This document shows, in pieces, positions 19,416-28,616 of a DNA stretch of 64,000 nucleotides. Location: the NCBI RefSeq assembly GCF_000218235.1, contig NZ_GL945017.1, forward strand, positions 1,881,775 through 1,945,774, given 5' to 3'. Positions within the stretch are counted from its first letter, which is position 1; each line of letters opens with the position of its first letter. Both the position numbers and the translations under genes were made by a program. This DNA is from Hallella multisaccharivorax DSM 17128 (GTDB lineage Bacteria > Bacteroidota > Bacteroidia > Bacteroidales > Bacteroidaceae). Below the pieces are notes generated by a model. That model ran no database searches. It saw nothing but the letters and a program-made list of their open reading frames with translations, and was not told the DNA's origin.

Positions 19416-20129
19416 TCATTCATAGTCATCGACCACGCTATTGACGAAGTCCATCATCGGCTTGCCCACCCTGCAGATCGCCGCCGCCTGATGTGCCCAA
19501 TCAGGCTTTTCAAAGAAGTTATCATCTACACTACGCCACGCACAATAGTCCTTCATCTTCAGATAGCTCAGAAACTCATAGTCCTTGGGGAAGTCCTTGG
19601 GCGCTTTCCTCAGGCTGCTGATTCCAAAGCCCTTGCCGCTCGTGGGAAACTCTCCTTCCCATGCCGCCATGTTGGGGTATCCGAAATAGTGAATGAACCG
19701 GCCGTCTTCTACACACCGCCGCCACTCATCAATATTGCCCATGATCTCATTGCGCATGGCCGTCAGGATGTTGGTGGGAAGCCAGTAAGAGCCTATTGCC
19801 ATCAGGCTATGTCCAGGCTGAAGATGAAGATAATAGCCCCCACGCAACGACTTCCTGCCATGTGCGCAGATATATGCGCCAAAATGCCGTTTGTAAGGCG
19901 ACTTGTCAGGTGAGAACCTTACGTCGCGATAAAAGCGATAGCAGCAATCCTTGGGGGTCAGATGAGTAATTTCTGAATCAAAGGCCGACAATTCCTTGAT
20001 GAACAACTGAACGCCATCTTCAAACTCATGCTTCGCACGCTCATATTCTGCCTTATGCTCCTGAAACCACGGACGATTGTTATTGGCAGCTATTTCTTTG
20101 AGAAAATTCAGTATTAACTGTATATTCAT
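19416..20129 (-). CDS. DUF2461 family protein (TIGR02453)
   Basis: The 237-residue cytoplasmic protein matches the DUF2461 pattern: NNRPWFQEHKAEYERAK near the N terminus, then YRFYRDVRFSPDKSPYKRHF and a GGYYLHLQPGHSLMAIG segment. The family has no established biochemical role. An in-frame TTG at 20150 would add seven residues; the ATG at 20129 is preferred and leaves 25 bases after the nth stop. It lies in the nth-sppA-lpxK run. Confidence 0.88.
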   Translation of the reverse strand: MNIQLILNFLKEIAANNNRPWFQEHKAEYERAKHEFEDGVQLFIKELSAFDSEITHLTPKDCCYRFYRDVRFSPDKSPYKRHFGAYICAHGRKSLRGGYYLHLQPGHSLMAIGSYWLPTNILTAMRNEIMGNIDEWRRCVEDGRFIHYFGYPNMAAWEGEFPTSGKGFGISSLRKAPKDFPKDYEFLSYLKMKDYCAWRSVDDNFFEKPDWAHQAAAICRVGKPMMDFVNSVVDDYE

Positions 20130-20154
20130 GGGTTGAATGTCAATAGTCAATAAA

Positions 20155-20805
20155 CTAAGAGAGTTTACTATTCTTTAGTAATTTTGGACAAATATCATTG
20201 AACGGGCACTTGTCGCACTTCGGCTTCGCGCTCAGACACACATAGCGTCCATGCAGAAGCAACCAGTGATGGGCGCGGGGAATGTCTTCTTTCGGAATAT
20301 TCTTTTCAAGACTCTCCTCCACTTTCAGCGGAGTGTTAGCTGTGGAAGGCACAAGACCCAACCGGTGCGCGACCCGATAGACATGCGTGTCAACGGCCAT
20401 CACCGCTTTACCAAACCATACAGCTTGCAACACATTGGCTGTTTTCCTGCCCACACCGGGAAGGCTCACAAGGTCGGCGGTATTGTCAGGTACTTCCCCG
20501 CCAAAGTCACTGACAAGCTTGCGCGCCATCGCCACAAGATGGCGTGCCTTGGCATTGGGATAACTCACACTGTGAATAAATTCGAGCAGGTCGTCCGGCT
20601 CTGCCGTCGCCATGCTTGCCGCATCCGGATAGCGCCTGAAAAGAGCGGGTGTAATCTCATTGATGCGCTTGTCCGTGCATTGGGCGGAGAGAAGCGTGGC
20701 ACACAACAGTTGAAATGCCGAACCAAACTCTAACTGTGTGGTAACGACAGGTTGGTGCTCCTTAAAATAGTCAAGGATAAACTTATATCTCTCCTTCCGT
20801 GTCAT
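20155..20805 (-). CDS. nth: Endonuclease III
   Basis: Nth is the DNA glycosylase/AP-lyase that removes oxidised pyrimidines. Visible features are the HhH motif LPGVGRKTANV with the catalytic Lys, VDTHVYRVAHRLGL with the catalytic Asp, and the C-terminal 4Fe-4S cluster Cys-X6-Cys-X2-Cys-X5-Cys (CLSAKPKCDKCPFNDIC). The ATG at 20805 gives 216 residues and aligns with the usual start; an in-frame ATG at 20835 is a possible alternative. It is the first gene of the minus-strand run down to thiL. Confidence 0.96.
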   Translation of the reverse strand: MTRKERYKFILDYFKEHQPVVTTQLEFGSAFQLLCATLLSAQCTDKRINEITPALFRRYPDAASMATAEPDDLLEFIHSVSYPNAKARHLVAMARKLVSDFGGEVPDNTADLVSLPGVGRKTANVLQAVWFGKAVMAVDTHVYRVAHRLGLVPSTANTPLKVEESLEKNIPKEDIPRAHHWLLLHGRYVCLSAKPKCDKCPFNDICPKLLKNSKLS

Positions 20806-20869
20806 ACTGAAAAAAGCATAATTAATTTCGCCCATATGAACAGGTCTCCCCAATGGGCCTTATTTCGTG

Positions 20870-20877
20870 CAAAGATA
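20870..20877 (-). promoter_or_regulatory. -7 box of the nth operon (TATCTTTG)
   Basis: The minus strand reads TATCTTTG, about 65 bases before the preferred nth start and 35 before the alternative one. It is the only clear promoter before the nth-to-thiL run. Confidence 0.6.
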
Positions 20878-20970
20878 CATAAATAATATGGCACGACCAA
20901 AAAACGTGGGCATTTAAGGATCCATATTGACAGAAATTAATGGATAGCTTCCCCCCTGAACGGCAAATAA

Positions 20971-21036
20971 GCCATCGCCTTTACACCGTAATCGCGATGC
21001 CTTTACACTGTAATCGCGATGCCTCTACACTGTAAC
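20971..21036 (+). repeat. 22-bp palindromic repeat array 2
   Basis: Two full 22-base units plus a partial third lie here, with unit GCCTTTACACTGTAATCGCGAT. This is a subtype that has AATCGCGAT in place of the AAAGGCAACG of arrays 1 and 4. It ends directly at the left side of the mobile element. The rest of the stretch 20878-21282 carries several GGTAAC motifs (21158 reverse, 21194, 21214) that could be recombinase arm sites, and no gene. Confidence 0.85.
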
Positions 21037-21282
21037 TAATCAACGAAAATGAAGAAAAGTAGAAGTTGGCGTAAACTAACTGATAATGAGTGAGAAATGG
21101 AACGATTTGCATAGAGGTGCTCTTTTCAAAAAGGGTAGGAATATGCAGATTTAGGCAAAAGTTCAGTTACCAAAGCATTACCTGATTTTGGGATAGGTAA
21201 CGATGGAGTAATGTCCGGTAACCGAATTATTTTCGCTCGTGTGGCTGTTGCTGTGGTCGGCAGTTTTCTGCATAAGTGAGGA

Positions 21283-21324
21283 ACGCTTTAATTCGGGTAA
21301 CTTTGCCCATAAAAATTAAAGCGT
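21283..21324 (+). promoter_or_regulatory. Inverted repeat around a TAACTTTGC site before the first integrase
   Basis: The arms ACGCTTTAATT (21283-21293) and AATTAAAGCGT (21314-21324) flank GTAACTTTGC (21297-21306). That sequence fits both the -7 promoter box and the GTAnnTTTGC core used by CTnDOT-type integrases. The right arm ends at the base before the integrase ATG. It could be an att core, an autoregulatory operator, or both. Confidence 0.5.
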
Positions 21325-22554
21325 ATGAAACAAGAGAAAATGAAGGTGTTGCTCTACCTCAAAAAGAGCGGTCTTGACAAGTCGGGCAAGGCTCCGATTA
21401 TGGGACGTATCACACTTGGAAGGAATGTTGCCCAGTTCAGTTGTAAACTCTCCTGCAATCCAGAGTTGTGGAATCCCCGTGAGAGTAGAGTGGACGGCAA
21501 GAGTCGTGAGGCAGTAGAGATAAACGGCAGGTTGGAGAGTTTGCTGTTGTCTGTTCAGTCGGCTTATCAAGCCTTACTTTCCAAAGGTTGCCCATTTGAC
21601 GCAACCGATGTAAAGGAACTGTTTCAAGGCAGCGTACAGACACGATGTATGCTTATCGAACGATTGGACATCCTCATCAGGGAGAAGAAAGAACATATTG
21701 GAATTGACATTAAGAGAGAAACAATTTCCAATTACTATACTACCCGTAATAATCTTAGGACATTTATCGAAGACAAGTACAAGGTGGAAGATTTGTCTTT
21801 CTCGCAACTTACAGAAAATTTCATTTATGATTTCAGGGACTACTACTTGAACAAATTAGGGTTTCAGGAAAGTAGTTTCTATGCAGTTGCATCCCAAATA
21901 AAGACCGTATGCAGGTTGGCATACCGTGAAGGATTGGCTGACACCTTATTATTTGCTAATGTAAAGATAGCAAGAGGTGATAAGAAACTCCCAAAGGCAC
22001 TTGACAGACGTTCACTTGACAAACTAATGAATACCCACTTCGGAGAGTTGGAGGAAGAAATGGAAACAGCAAGGGATTTGTTTGTTTTTGCCTGTCATAC
22101 AGGTGCAGCCTATTGTGATTTAATGGGATTAAGTAAGACACATCTTGTCCGTGATGATGAGGAAAATCTTTGGATGAAGTTCAATAGGCAGAAGACAGGT
22201 GTACTTTGCCGTATTAAGTTGTTGCCCGAAGCGATTAGGATAATAGAGAAGTATCGAAGCGAAGAAAGGGAAACGCTGCTGCCACAGATGAAGTATGCCA
22301 CCTATCAATCGTATCTTAAAGCATTGCGCCTTAGAGTGGGCATTGCCTTTCCCTTTACCACGCATACGGCAAGGCACACCTTTGCTACGCTCATCACGCT
22401 TGAGCAAGGAGTTCCGATTGAAACTGTGAGCAAGATGCTCGGACATAGCAACGTAAGTATGACCGAGCGTTATGCAAAGGTTACACCCCAAAAACTCTTT
22501 GAGGAGTTTAATCGTTTTCTTTCTTTCACGGAGGATATGCAGATGAGTATTTAG
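21325..22554 (+). CDS. Tyrosine recombinase (IntDOT-like integrase)
   Basis: The 409-residue protein has an arm-binding N-terminal domain, a SAM-like core-binding domain (about 100-200) and a catalytic domain. Visible catalytic residues are His-X-X-Arg in HTARHTFATL, the His of MLGHSNVSMTERY and its Tyr nucleophile. The first catalytic Arg, normally in TGLRxxE, is absent: the segment reads HTGAAYCDLMGL. The same absence is known for CTnDOT IntDOT. It probably drives integration and excision of this element. The start codon is only about 20 bases after a TAACTTTG box. Confidence 0.92.
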   Translation: MKQEKMKVLLYLKKSGLDKSGKAPIMGRITLGRNVAQFSCKLSCNPELWNPRESRVDGKSREAVEINGRLESLLLSVQSAYQALLSKGCPFDATDVKELFQGSVQTRCMLIERLDILIREKKEHIGIDIKRETISNYYTTRNNLRTFIEDKYKVEDLSFSQLTENFIYDFRDYYLNKLGFQESSFYAVASQIKTVCRLAYREGLADTLLFANVKIARGDKKLPKALDRRSLDKLMNTHFGELEEEMETARDLFVFACHTGAAYCDLMGLSKTHLVRDDEENLWMKFNRQKTGVLCRIKLLPEAIRIIEKYRSEERETLLPQMKYATYQSYLKALRLRVGIAFPFTTHTARHTFATLITLEQGVPIETVSKMLGHSNVSMTERYAKVTPQKLFEEFNRFLSFTEDMQMSI

Positions 22555-22582
22555 CAATAGACATATTAAAACTAAAATCATT

Positions 22583-23878
22583 ATGAGAAGTACATTCAAG
22601 ATACTGTTCTATATCAACAGACAGAAAACTAAGGCAGACGGCAATACCGCCATTCTCTGCCGTATCACCATAGACGGAAAGAACACAGCCATTACCACAG
22701 GCGAAGAGTGCCAGCCTGCCGAGTGGAACTCCAAACAGGGTTTGACAACCAATAGGAAGACCAACCAAAGAATCAATGAGTTCAGGGAATTGGTAGAAAA
22801 AACCTATCGGGACATACTGACGAGGGACGGAGTGGTAAGTGTGGAACTTATCAAGAACAGTTTGCAAGGCATTGCCACTAACCCCACCACGCTCCTTGCA
22901 ATGAGCAAAGCGGAACTGCAAGCCGTCAAGGAAAGCGTTGGAAAGTCAAGGGCAGAGGGGACTTATCTGAACCTTTACTATTCTGATAAAAATCTCCGAG
23001 ATTTTATCGAAAACAAAGGAGTACAAGACATATCTATCGTCACCATTACGGAGAGTTTGTTCGAGGAATACCGTTTCTTCCTAAAAAAGCGTGGGCTGAA
23101 AGCATCGACTGTCAATACCAATCTCAGTTGGCTGAGCCGACTGATGTTTCGTGCGGTGAGCAGCAGGATTATCCGCTGCAATTCCTTTGAGAACGCCAAG
23201 TATGAGAAGGAGGAAAAGAAGATACGCTTCTTGCAAAAGGGCGATGTAATGAAACTTATGGCAATGACGATGAACGACAGAGAATCGGAATTGGCACGGC
23301 TGATGTTCGTCTTCTCCTGCTTCACAGGTATGGCTATCGCTGATATGGAAAATTTGGAATACAGGCATATCCAAACGGCAGCGGATGGGCGGAAGTATAT
23401 CCGCAAGGAGCGTCAGAAGACAAAGGTTGAGTTTGTCGTACCATTGCACCCGATAGCAGAGGCTATTATCCGCCATTGTCTGGAAGAGCAGAAAGGGAAT
23501 GAAGAACAGCAGACGGTGAAAGAAAAAGGTAAAAAACATATCTTTCCCCGTGAGTGCAGCCGGAGCGTGATAGACGGCAGACTGAGTATTGTTGGCAAGG
23601 CTTGCGGTATCAGACAGAGATTGTCGTACCATGTTGCAAGGCATACCTTCGGTACGATGAGCCTAAGTGCAGGAATACCTATTGAGAGTATAGCCAAGAT
23701 GATGGGGCACGCTTCCATATCAAGCACGCAGATTTATGCGCAGGTAACGGACAACAAGATTTCGGAGGATATGGACAGGCTTATTGCCAAACAATCGGCA
23801 AAGGATAAAGAAACTATGGAGAGAGAGGCTTGTGAACCTTCGAAGGTATCAATCTATAAAATGGAGGAAACGGCATGA
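22583..23878 (+). CDS. Second tyrosine recombinase
   Basis: This is a 431-residue paralogue of the preceding integrase, 28 bases downstream. The catalytic domain shows HVARHTFGTM, MMGHASISSTQIYAQV with the Tyr nucleophile, and again no Arg in the first motif (CFTGMAIADMENL). Pairs of such recombinases occur in several Bacteroides elements, where both can be needed for recombination. The overlap of its stop with the next start (ATGA) indicates a three-gene operon. Confidence 0.92.
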   Translation: MRSTFKILFYINRQKTKADGNTAILCRITIDGKNTAITTGEECQPAEWNSKQGLTTNRKTNQRINEFRELVEKTYRDILTRDGVVSVELIKNSLQGIATNPTTLLAMSKAELQAVKESVGKSRAEGTYLNLYYSDKNLRDFIENKGVQDISIVTITESLFEEYRFFLKKRGLKASTVNTNLSWLSRLMFRAVSSRIIRCNSFENAKYEKEEKKIRFLQKGDVMKLMAMTMNDRESELARLMFVFSCFTGMAIADMENLEYRHIQTAADGRKYIRKERQKTKVEFVVPLHPIAEAIIRHCLEEQKGNEEQQTVKEKGKKHIFPRECSRSVIDGRLSIVGKACGIRQRLSYHVARHTFGTMSLSAGIPIESIAKMMGHASISSTQIYAQVTDNKISEDMDRLIAKQSAKDKETMEREACEPSKVSIYKMEETA

Positions 23879-24291
23879 AAGCAAACGATAACTTAAAAGC
23901 CGTAACAAACACTGCCTGTCATCGCAGTATCTTTGATTGGGGCAGCAATATGCAGGTTGTCAGAAAAGGAAATGGAGACATAACCATGACGGAGGGAGAA
24001 CTTGCGAAGTTCTTCGGTGTAACGTGGAGTAAACTTAACCATAGACTGCAAGCGTTGATGAGATTTTCTAACCTGCATCCCGATGAAAGGAGTGCAGGTG
24101 AGGATGATATTTATGTAAACGAACAACTAAAAGGTTATGCTCCGCTCTATCCGCTTCCTATCATCATTGCTCTATCTTTTCAGTTGAACAGCACAGAAGC
24201 GCATTTGTTCAGGAAGTATCTCTGTGAGAGGTTGCAGAAACCTGCATCCGTGATAACACCGATATTTCTGCTTGGCAGCACGGATAACTGA
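23875..24291 (+). CDS. Uncharacterised mobile-element protein
   Basis: The 138-residue protein overlaps the second integrase by 4 bases. It has a helical region EGELAKFFGVTWSKLNHRLQ that could be a helix-turn-helix, and a C-terminal segment LSFQLNSTEAHLFRKYLCERL. I do not recognise the family. Its position suggests a directionality or recombination accessory factor. The following 234 bases to acr3 contain no recognised element. Confidence 0.6.
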   Translation: MKANDNLKAVTNTACHRSIFDWGSNMQVVRKGNGDITMTEGELAKFFGVTWSKLNHRLQALMRFSNLHPDERSAGEDDIYVNEQLKGYAPLYPLPIIIALSFQLNSTEAHLFRKYLCERLQKPASVITPIFLLGSTDN

Positions 24292-24525
24292 TAATCTGTA
24301 TTGATTTCCTTTTTCTTTCACCGATATTATCCTACTACTTACTACAACAAGAGATAAGGCAGTGAAAGAAAAAGGGTTATAATGTAGTTAGAACAAGAAA
24401 TGAAAATTACTACCCTATGACTACATTCTATCTTATATGGGAATAACTGAGAGCCGTTTAGCCCTTTGGGGGCATAATATTTAGGTATCTTACCTTTATT
24501 ATATCTTCTTATTATGCAATTGCCT

Positions 24526-25578
24526 CTAAGAATGATATATCTCTGTGAAATTATGTCGTGTGTTATTGACAATCCTTACTAACATCAACATCACCGGAAC
24601 TTCGACCAACACGCCTACCACCGTAGCCAATGCAGCCCCAGATTGTAAACCAAAAAGAGAAATAGCTACAGCAACCGCCAATTCAAAGAAATTACTTGCC
24701 CCAATCATTCCGGCAGGTGCGGCAACATCATGGGGTAATTTCCACCATTTCGCCCAACCGTAAGCAACGAAGAATATCAGAACCGTTTGCAACACAAGCG
24801 GAACTGCGATCAATAAGATATGCAGGGGATTGTTTAGTATCGTTTCTCCTTGAAATGAAAACAGGATAATAAGCGTTAATAGCAATCCACCTACCATGTA
24901 ATTATTAAATTTCTCAATAAATACATTGTTGAAATACTCCACACCTTTGCGGCGGACAACCATTATTCGGGTAATGACCCCGGCAGCAAGTGGTATCACA
25001 ACAAACAGCCCTACGGATAGCAACAGAGTGTCCCATGGGATAGATACGCCGCCAACTCCCAGCAAGAAAGCAACGATAGGGGCAAACGCTACCAATATGA
25101 TTAAATCGTTCACAGCCACTTGTACCAGTGTATAAGCGGCATCCCCTTTAGTAAGGTAACTCCACACGAACACCATAGCTGTACAAGGTGCAGCCCCCAA
25201 TAATACCGCCCCGGCTAGATATTCTTCGGCTAATCCGGCAGGTATAAAGGCTTTGAAAACCACATAGAAGAACAAATAAGCAATTCCAAACATGGTAAAT
25301 GGCTTTATCAGCCAATTTGTAACGCCAGTGACTATTATTCCTTTCGGACGCTTGCCGACATTCTTAACACTTTGAAAATCTACTTTTAGCATCATCGGAT
25401 AAATCATTAACCAAATCAGGATTGCCACGGGTATAGACACGTTGGCATATTCAAATTTGCTTAATGTTTGCGGAATTGCCGGAAGCCATTGTCCCACGGC
25501 AATTCCAATAATGATGCACAAGGCAACCCAGACAGTCAGGTATTTTTCAAAAAATCCAATTCCTTGTTTCTTTTCCAT
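24526..25578 (-). CDS. acr3: Arsenite efflux transporter Acr3
   Basis: The 350-residue protein has about ten membrane segments. It carries the Acr3 signature GAAPCTAMVFVWSYLTKGD with Cys132, the conserved cysteine needed for As(III) transport, plus VAVNDLIILVAFAPI. It exports arsenite from the cytoplasm using the proton gradient. It lies 12 bases after arsC and is the last gene of the arsP-arsC-acr3 unit. It is ACR3 type, not the ArsB type. Confidence 0.95.
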   Translation of the reverse strand: MEKKQGIGFFEKYLTVWVALCIIIGIAVGQWLPAIPQTLSKFEYANVSIPVAILIWLMIYPMMLKVDFQSVKNVGKRPKGIIVTGVTNWLIKPFTMFGIAYLFFYVVFKAFIPAGLAEEYLAGAVLLGAAPCTAMVFVWSYLTKGDAAYTLVQVAVNDLIILVAFAPIVAFLLGVGGVSIPWDTLLLSVGLFVVIPLAAGVITRIMVVRRKGVEYFNNVFIEKFNNYMVGGLLLTLIILFSFQGETILNNPLHILLIAVPLVLQTVLIFFVAYGWAKWWKLPHDVAAPAGMIGASNFFELAVAVAISLFGLQSGAALATVVGVLVEVPVMLMLVRIVNNTRHNFTEIYHS

Positions 25579-25590
25579 AACAATATCTAT

Positions 25591-26019
25591 TTATTTTAAT
25601 TGTGGTTTTAATTCGTTCAGGTAGAAGTCATAGAAACAGGCTTTAATTTCATCCCGTACCCGATGGAACTCACTGTTGATAAACTTGGGACTTCCGGTTG
25701 CTTCCGAGGGATCGTCAAACCCTATATGCAGCCTGTTTCTTACTTTACCTGTAAACATAGGACAACTTTCGTTTGCACCACCGCAAACGGTTATTACGTA
25801 ATCCCATTCCTTGTCAAGATAGGTATTAACATGTGTTGGGACATGTGAGGCAATGTTTATTCTGGCTTCTTTCATTACTTCCACCGCCTTGGCGTTTACC
25901 TGTTTCGCTGGTACCGTTCCACCAGAATACACTTCTATATTTTTGTCGAATGACTGTAGAAAGCCATGAGCCATTTGGCTACGGCAGCTGTTTCCTGTAC
26001 AAAGAATCAATACTTTCAT
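25591..26019 (-). CDS. arsC: Arsenate reductase, thioredoxin-coupled type
   Basis: The 142-residue enzyme has the low-molecular-weight phosphatase fold. The P-loop CTGNSCR (Cys7 to Arg13) binds arsenate, and the Cys79/Cys86 pair in TVCGGANESCP relays electrons, as Cys82/Cys89 do in Staphylococcus ArsC. The general acid lies in FDDPSEATGS. It reduces As(V) to As(III), which Acr3 then exports. The gap of 72 bases to arsP shows no clear promoter. Confidence 0.95.
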   Translation of the reverse strand: MKVLILCTGNSCRSQMAHGFLQSFDKNIEVYSGGTVPAKQVNAKAVEVMKEARINIASHVPTHVNTYLDKEWDYVITVCGGANESCPMFTGKVRNRLHIGFDDPSEATGSPKFINSEFHRVRDEIKACFYDFYLNELKPQLK

Positions 26020-26091
26020 CTTTTTATTTTTAAATTTGGGGATTTGACTTACTATATAGTTTGAATGCTTTTTGGAAGGAGCTTCTACATA

Positions 26092-27060
26092 TTATAGAAT
26101 ATAATTAAACAGATAGCCGGACAAGATGATGAAAAACGTCACAGTGCCGAAGAATATGCCGATAAGTCTCCATGTCATTACTTTCTTGAGCAGTGTTGCC
26201 TCTGGCAAGGAAAGACCAACGACAGCCATCATGAAGGCTATCGCCGTTCCGATGGGAATGCCTTTCGCTACAAATACCTCGATTACTGGGACGATACCTG
26301 CGGCATTAGCATACATCGGTACGGCAAGTATAACAGACAAAGGAACTGCATACCAGTTGTCTTTTGACATGTATTGCTCAAAGAATCCTTCAGGAACAAA
26401 GCCATGCATGAAAGCACCGATACCTATACCTATCAGAATATATATAAGTACACCACTGACAATTTTCCATGCATCACGGATAATAGTGGGAAGCCTCTTG
26501 GTAAAGGTGGTATGGTCTTTTTCCCATTCCCCTGCCTGAGCGGATGAATTTGCCTGCATCTGCTTTACCCAGTCACTCAGATAAGGAGCAAGGCGCATGC
26601 GACCGAGTACTATACCGCCTATTACTCCTAACAGAATGCCGCTGATGACGTAGATAAGAGTCACCTTCAATCCGAAGGAGCCAAGGAACATGGCAACAGC
26701 CACCTCGTTTACCAACGGTGATGTGATAAGAAATGCGAATGTTACGCCCAAAGGAATGCCGCCCTTTACAAATCCGATAAACAGAGGAATGGAAGAACAT
26801 GAACAGAAAGGAGTGACCGCTCCGAATATGGAAGCCAGCAAGTACTGCAATCCGTACATATTGTGTGTAACCAGATATTTTCTCAAACGTTCAATTGGGA
26901 AGTAGGCGTTGATAATTCCCATCAATACGCTGATGAAGAACAAAAGGATAAGTATTTTTATCGTATCATAAAAGAAAAAGTTTACGGCAATTCCTATCGG
27001 TGTGTCGGCACTTAGTCCGAACAGTCCGTAAACAAGCCTGTCTGCAAATTCTTGTATCAT
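26092..27060 (-). CDS. arsP: ArsP-like permease
   Basis: The 322-residue integral membrane protein has about eight segments. It carries the signature TPFCSCSSIPLFIGF (Cys86, Cys88), conserved in the ArsP/SO_0444 permease family, followed by TSPLVNEVAVAMFLGSFG. Family members export trivalent organoarsenicals such as methylarsenite and reduced roxarsone, though some have been linked to other metals. The arsenic context favours ArsP. An ArsR-type operator lies 16 bases before its start, so this gene probably heads its own unit. Confidence 0.85.
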   Translation of the reverse strand: MIQEFADRLVYGLFGLSADTPIGIAVNFFFYDTIKILILLFFISVLMGIINAYFPIERLRKYLVTHNMYGLQYLLASIFGAVTPFCSCSSIPLFIGFVKGGIPLGVTFAFLITSPLVNEVAVAMFLGSFGLKVTLIYVISGILLGVIGGIVLGRMRLAPYLSDWVKQMQANSSAQAGEWEKDHTTFTKRLPTIIRDAWKIVSGVLIYILIGIGIGAFMHGFVPEGFFEQYMSKDNWYAVPLSVILAVPMYANAAGIVPVIEVFVAKGIPIGTAIAFMMAVVGLSLPEATLLKKVMTWRLIGIFFGTVTFFIILSGYLFNYIL

Positions 27061-27075
27061 AGAAGTCTTTTTTTT

Positions 27076-27093
27076 GTTCGCTTAAATACGAAC
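27076..27093 (-). promoter_or_regulatory. Candidate ArsR operator before arsP
   Basis: GTTCG-n8-CGAAC is a perfect 5-bp inverted repeat. On the minus strand it reads GTTCGTATTTAAGCGAAC. Matching sites lie before arsF and arsR. Confidence 0.65.
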
Positions 27094-27103
27094 AATGTTC
27101 TTG

Positions 27104-27143
27104 AAAAAAAGCGGCAGATACCATAATGGTTGTTTCTGCCGCT
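27104..27143 (-). terminator. Intrinsic terminator after the arsF-arsG-arsE unit
   Basis: On the minus strand the arms AGCGGCAGA and TCTGCCGCT (27135-27143 and 27110-27118 on the plus strand) form a 9-bp stem, followed by seven T. It lies 24 bases after the arsE-like stop. Confidence 0.9.
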
Positions 27144-27166
27144 CGTGGTTAAACATATTCTGTCAA

Positions 27167-27400
27167 TCAGATGCCCAGAAGTTCCTTTACTTCACTTTCT
27201 GTCGGTACCTTCCCCTTCAATTTTACCACTTCGTCAATGACAACGGCTGGCGATGTCATGATATTGTAATTCATCATTTCCATGATGTCGTCCACCTTGG
27301 TGAGTTTTGCATCGATGTCGTTCTCTTTAAGTACCTTTTCAATTACATTGTAGGTTGATTTACATTTGGCACAACCCGGCCCTAAAACTTTTATTTCCAT
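27167..27400 (-). CDS. Small thioredoxin-fold redox protein, ArsE-like
   Basis: The 77-residue protein starts MEIKVLGPGCAKCKSTYNVI with a Cys10-X2-Cys13 pair. It continues with the glutaredoxin-like cis-proline segment TSPAVVIDEVVKLKGKVP. It fits the small redox-active disulfide protein 2 family. In nitroaromatic-arsenical operons a protein of this type is called ArsE. It lies 33 bases after the permease gene. The electron donor or acceptor role with ArsF is inferred from gene order only. Confidence 0.8.
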   Translation of the reverse strand: MEIKVLGPGCAKCKSTYNVIEKVLKENDIDAKLTKVDDIMEMMNYNIMTSPAVVIDEVVKLKGKVPTESEVKELLGI

Positions 27401-27433
27401 ATTAGTAAAAATATTATTGTTATTAAATTCATT

Positions 27434-28150
27434 TTACAAATACATTATCCAGCAATAATATATGCCGATGATGATGAATACCACGCCTACAATAAGGTTC
27501 GCCCATTTTTGCACTTTCTGTATCTTTCCGTAAAAATTTCCCATTTGTTGTATGCTGAAGGCGAGAACCCATGCAACAGCAAGTACCGGTATAGCCGTAG
27601 CGACAGCAAATATCATGGGTAGAAGATAGCCTGCCGAGGTCGTGGCAGACATCGGTATCAGCATGCCGAAGTAGAACACACCACTGGTGGGACAGAAAGC
27701 CAGGGCGAACAGAACCCCTATCATCAGAGCACCCCAGCCGCCTTTCCTGGCAAGACCTTCCGGATTTCCAGTGAATCCAAACTTGGGGAGGTTGAGTTTA
27801 TCCCCCCAAAGCATGAACAGGCCTATCACGAGTAGAAGAGGTCCAAGTATAAGCTCCCCCCACGTTCCTATTGTCTTTTGTATGCCGAACATACTGGAAC
27901 CTTCTTTCAGAATAGTAATCAGTATTACACCAAGTAGGGTGTATGAAAGAATTCGCCCCAGCGTATAAAGCAGGCCATTTCGGAATATGCGCTTCCTGTT
28001 TTCAATATCTCTTCCGATAAACCCTATAGCTGCTATGTTCGTTGCTAACGGACAAGGTGAAAGTGCTGTCAGTAGTCCGAGCAGAAATGCTGTCAGTATA
28101 GGCGTGGAACTGTTATCCAGCAATGTCTGTAACCAATCCATATCCACCAT
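27434..28150 (-). CDS. CcdA/DsbD-like permease, ArsG family
   Basis: The 238-residue membrane protein has six predicted segments and the paired cysteine motifs of the DsbD/CcdA fold: ALSPCPLATN (Cys33) in the first segment and ALAFCPTSGVFYFG in the fourth. Members next to ArsF-like genes are annotated as ArsG, a permease for aromatic aminoarsenicals. A role in carrying electrons across the membrane, as in CcdA, is equally possible from sequence. Its start overlaps the arsF-like stop by one base (TAATG). Confidence 0.78.
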   Translation of the reverse strand: MVDMDWLQTLLDNSSTPILTAFLLGLLTALSPCPLATNIAAIGFIGRDIENRKRIFRNGLLYTLGRILSYTLLGVILITILKEGSSMFGIQKTIGTWGELILGPLLLVIGLFMLWGDKLNLPKFGFTGNPEGLARKGGWGALMIGVLFALAFCPTSGVFYFGMLIPMSATTSAGYLLPMIFAVATAIPVLAVAWVLAFSIQQMGNFYGKIQKVQKWANLIVGVVFIIIGIYYCWIMYL

Positions 28151-28590
28151 TATCTCAGCATTTCATTTACGGATTTTACGACACCAGCCCTAAATACATC
28201 TGGTGATTTGCGTGCATTAGCAAAAGCAAATTCAGTCATATTCTTGTATGTTTCCTTTCCATTCTTATGTCTAACGATAAATAGTGAAGACCATGTTACC
28301 TCATACTTTTCTGCTATCTTCTCATTTTCCTTTTTGCTGATGTCTATTACCTTAAAAGTCACCTTGCCTTTTTTTATCTGGTCAGCGAAGTTCTTTTTCA
28401 TTGTAGCTTTTGTGTTGCTTTCGATAGCCATACATGTGGCACAGCGCTGTTTCCCATGAAAATACAACACTTCTACATAATCCTTTACCGTCGTCTTTTT
28501 TAGAGCCTGGGCATCTGTTCCGTCCTTTGCATTCATGTTGCAAAAGATAAAGGTGAAACATGCCACGATTAAAAATAAACACTTTTTCAT
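28150..28590 (-). CDS. ArsF-like secreted thioredoxin-fold protein
   Basis: The 146-residue product has a signal peptide (about 1-21) and a thioredoxin-like domain. The domain holds the Cys-X2-Cys motif in HGKQRCATCMAIES, then KVTFKVIDISKKENEKIAEKY and SSLFIVRHK. It matches the family annotated as nitrophenyl compound nitroreductase subunit ArsF. It would act in the periplasm, next to the ArsG membrane protein. An operator with a TAGTTTTG -7 box lies 27 bases before the start. The reaction itself is inferred from homologous operons. Confidence 0.75.
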   Translation of the reverse strand: MKKCLFLIVACFTFIFCNMNAKDGTDAQALKKTTVKDYVEVLYFHGKQRCATCMAIESNTKATMKKNFADQIKKGKVTFKVIDISKKENEKIAEKYEVTWSSLFIVRHKNGKETYKNMTEFAFANARKSPDVFRAGVVKSVNEMLR

Positions 28591-28616
28591 ACCTTTTTTA
28601 TATTTTGTTGTTAGTT

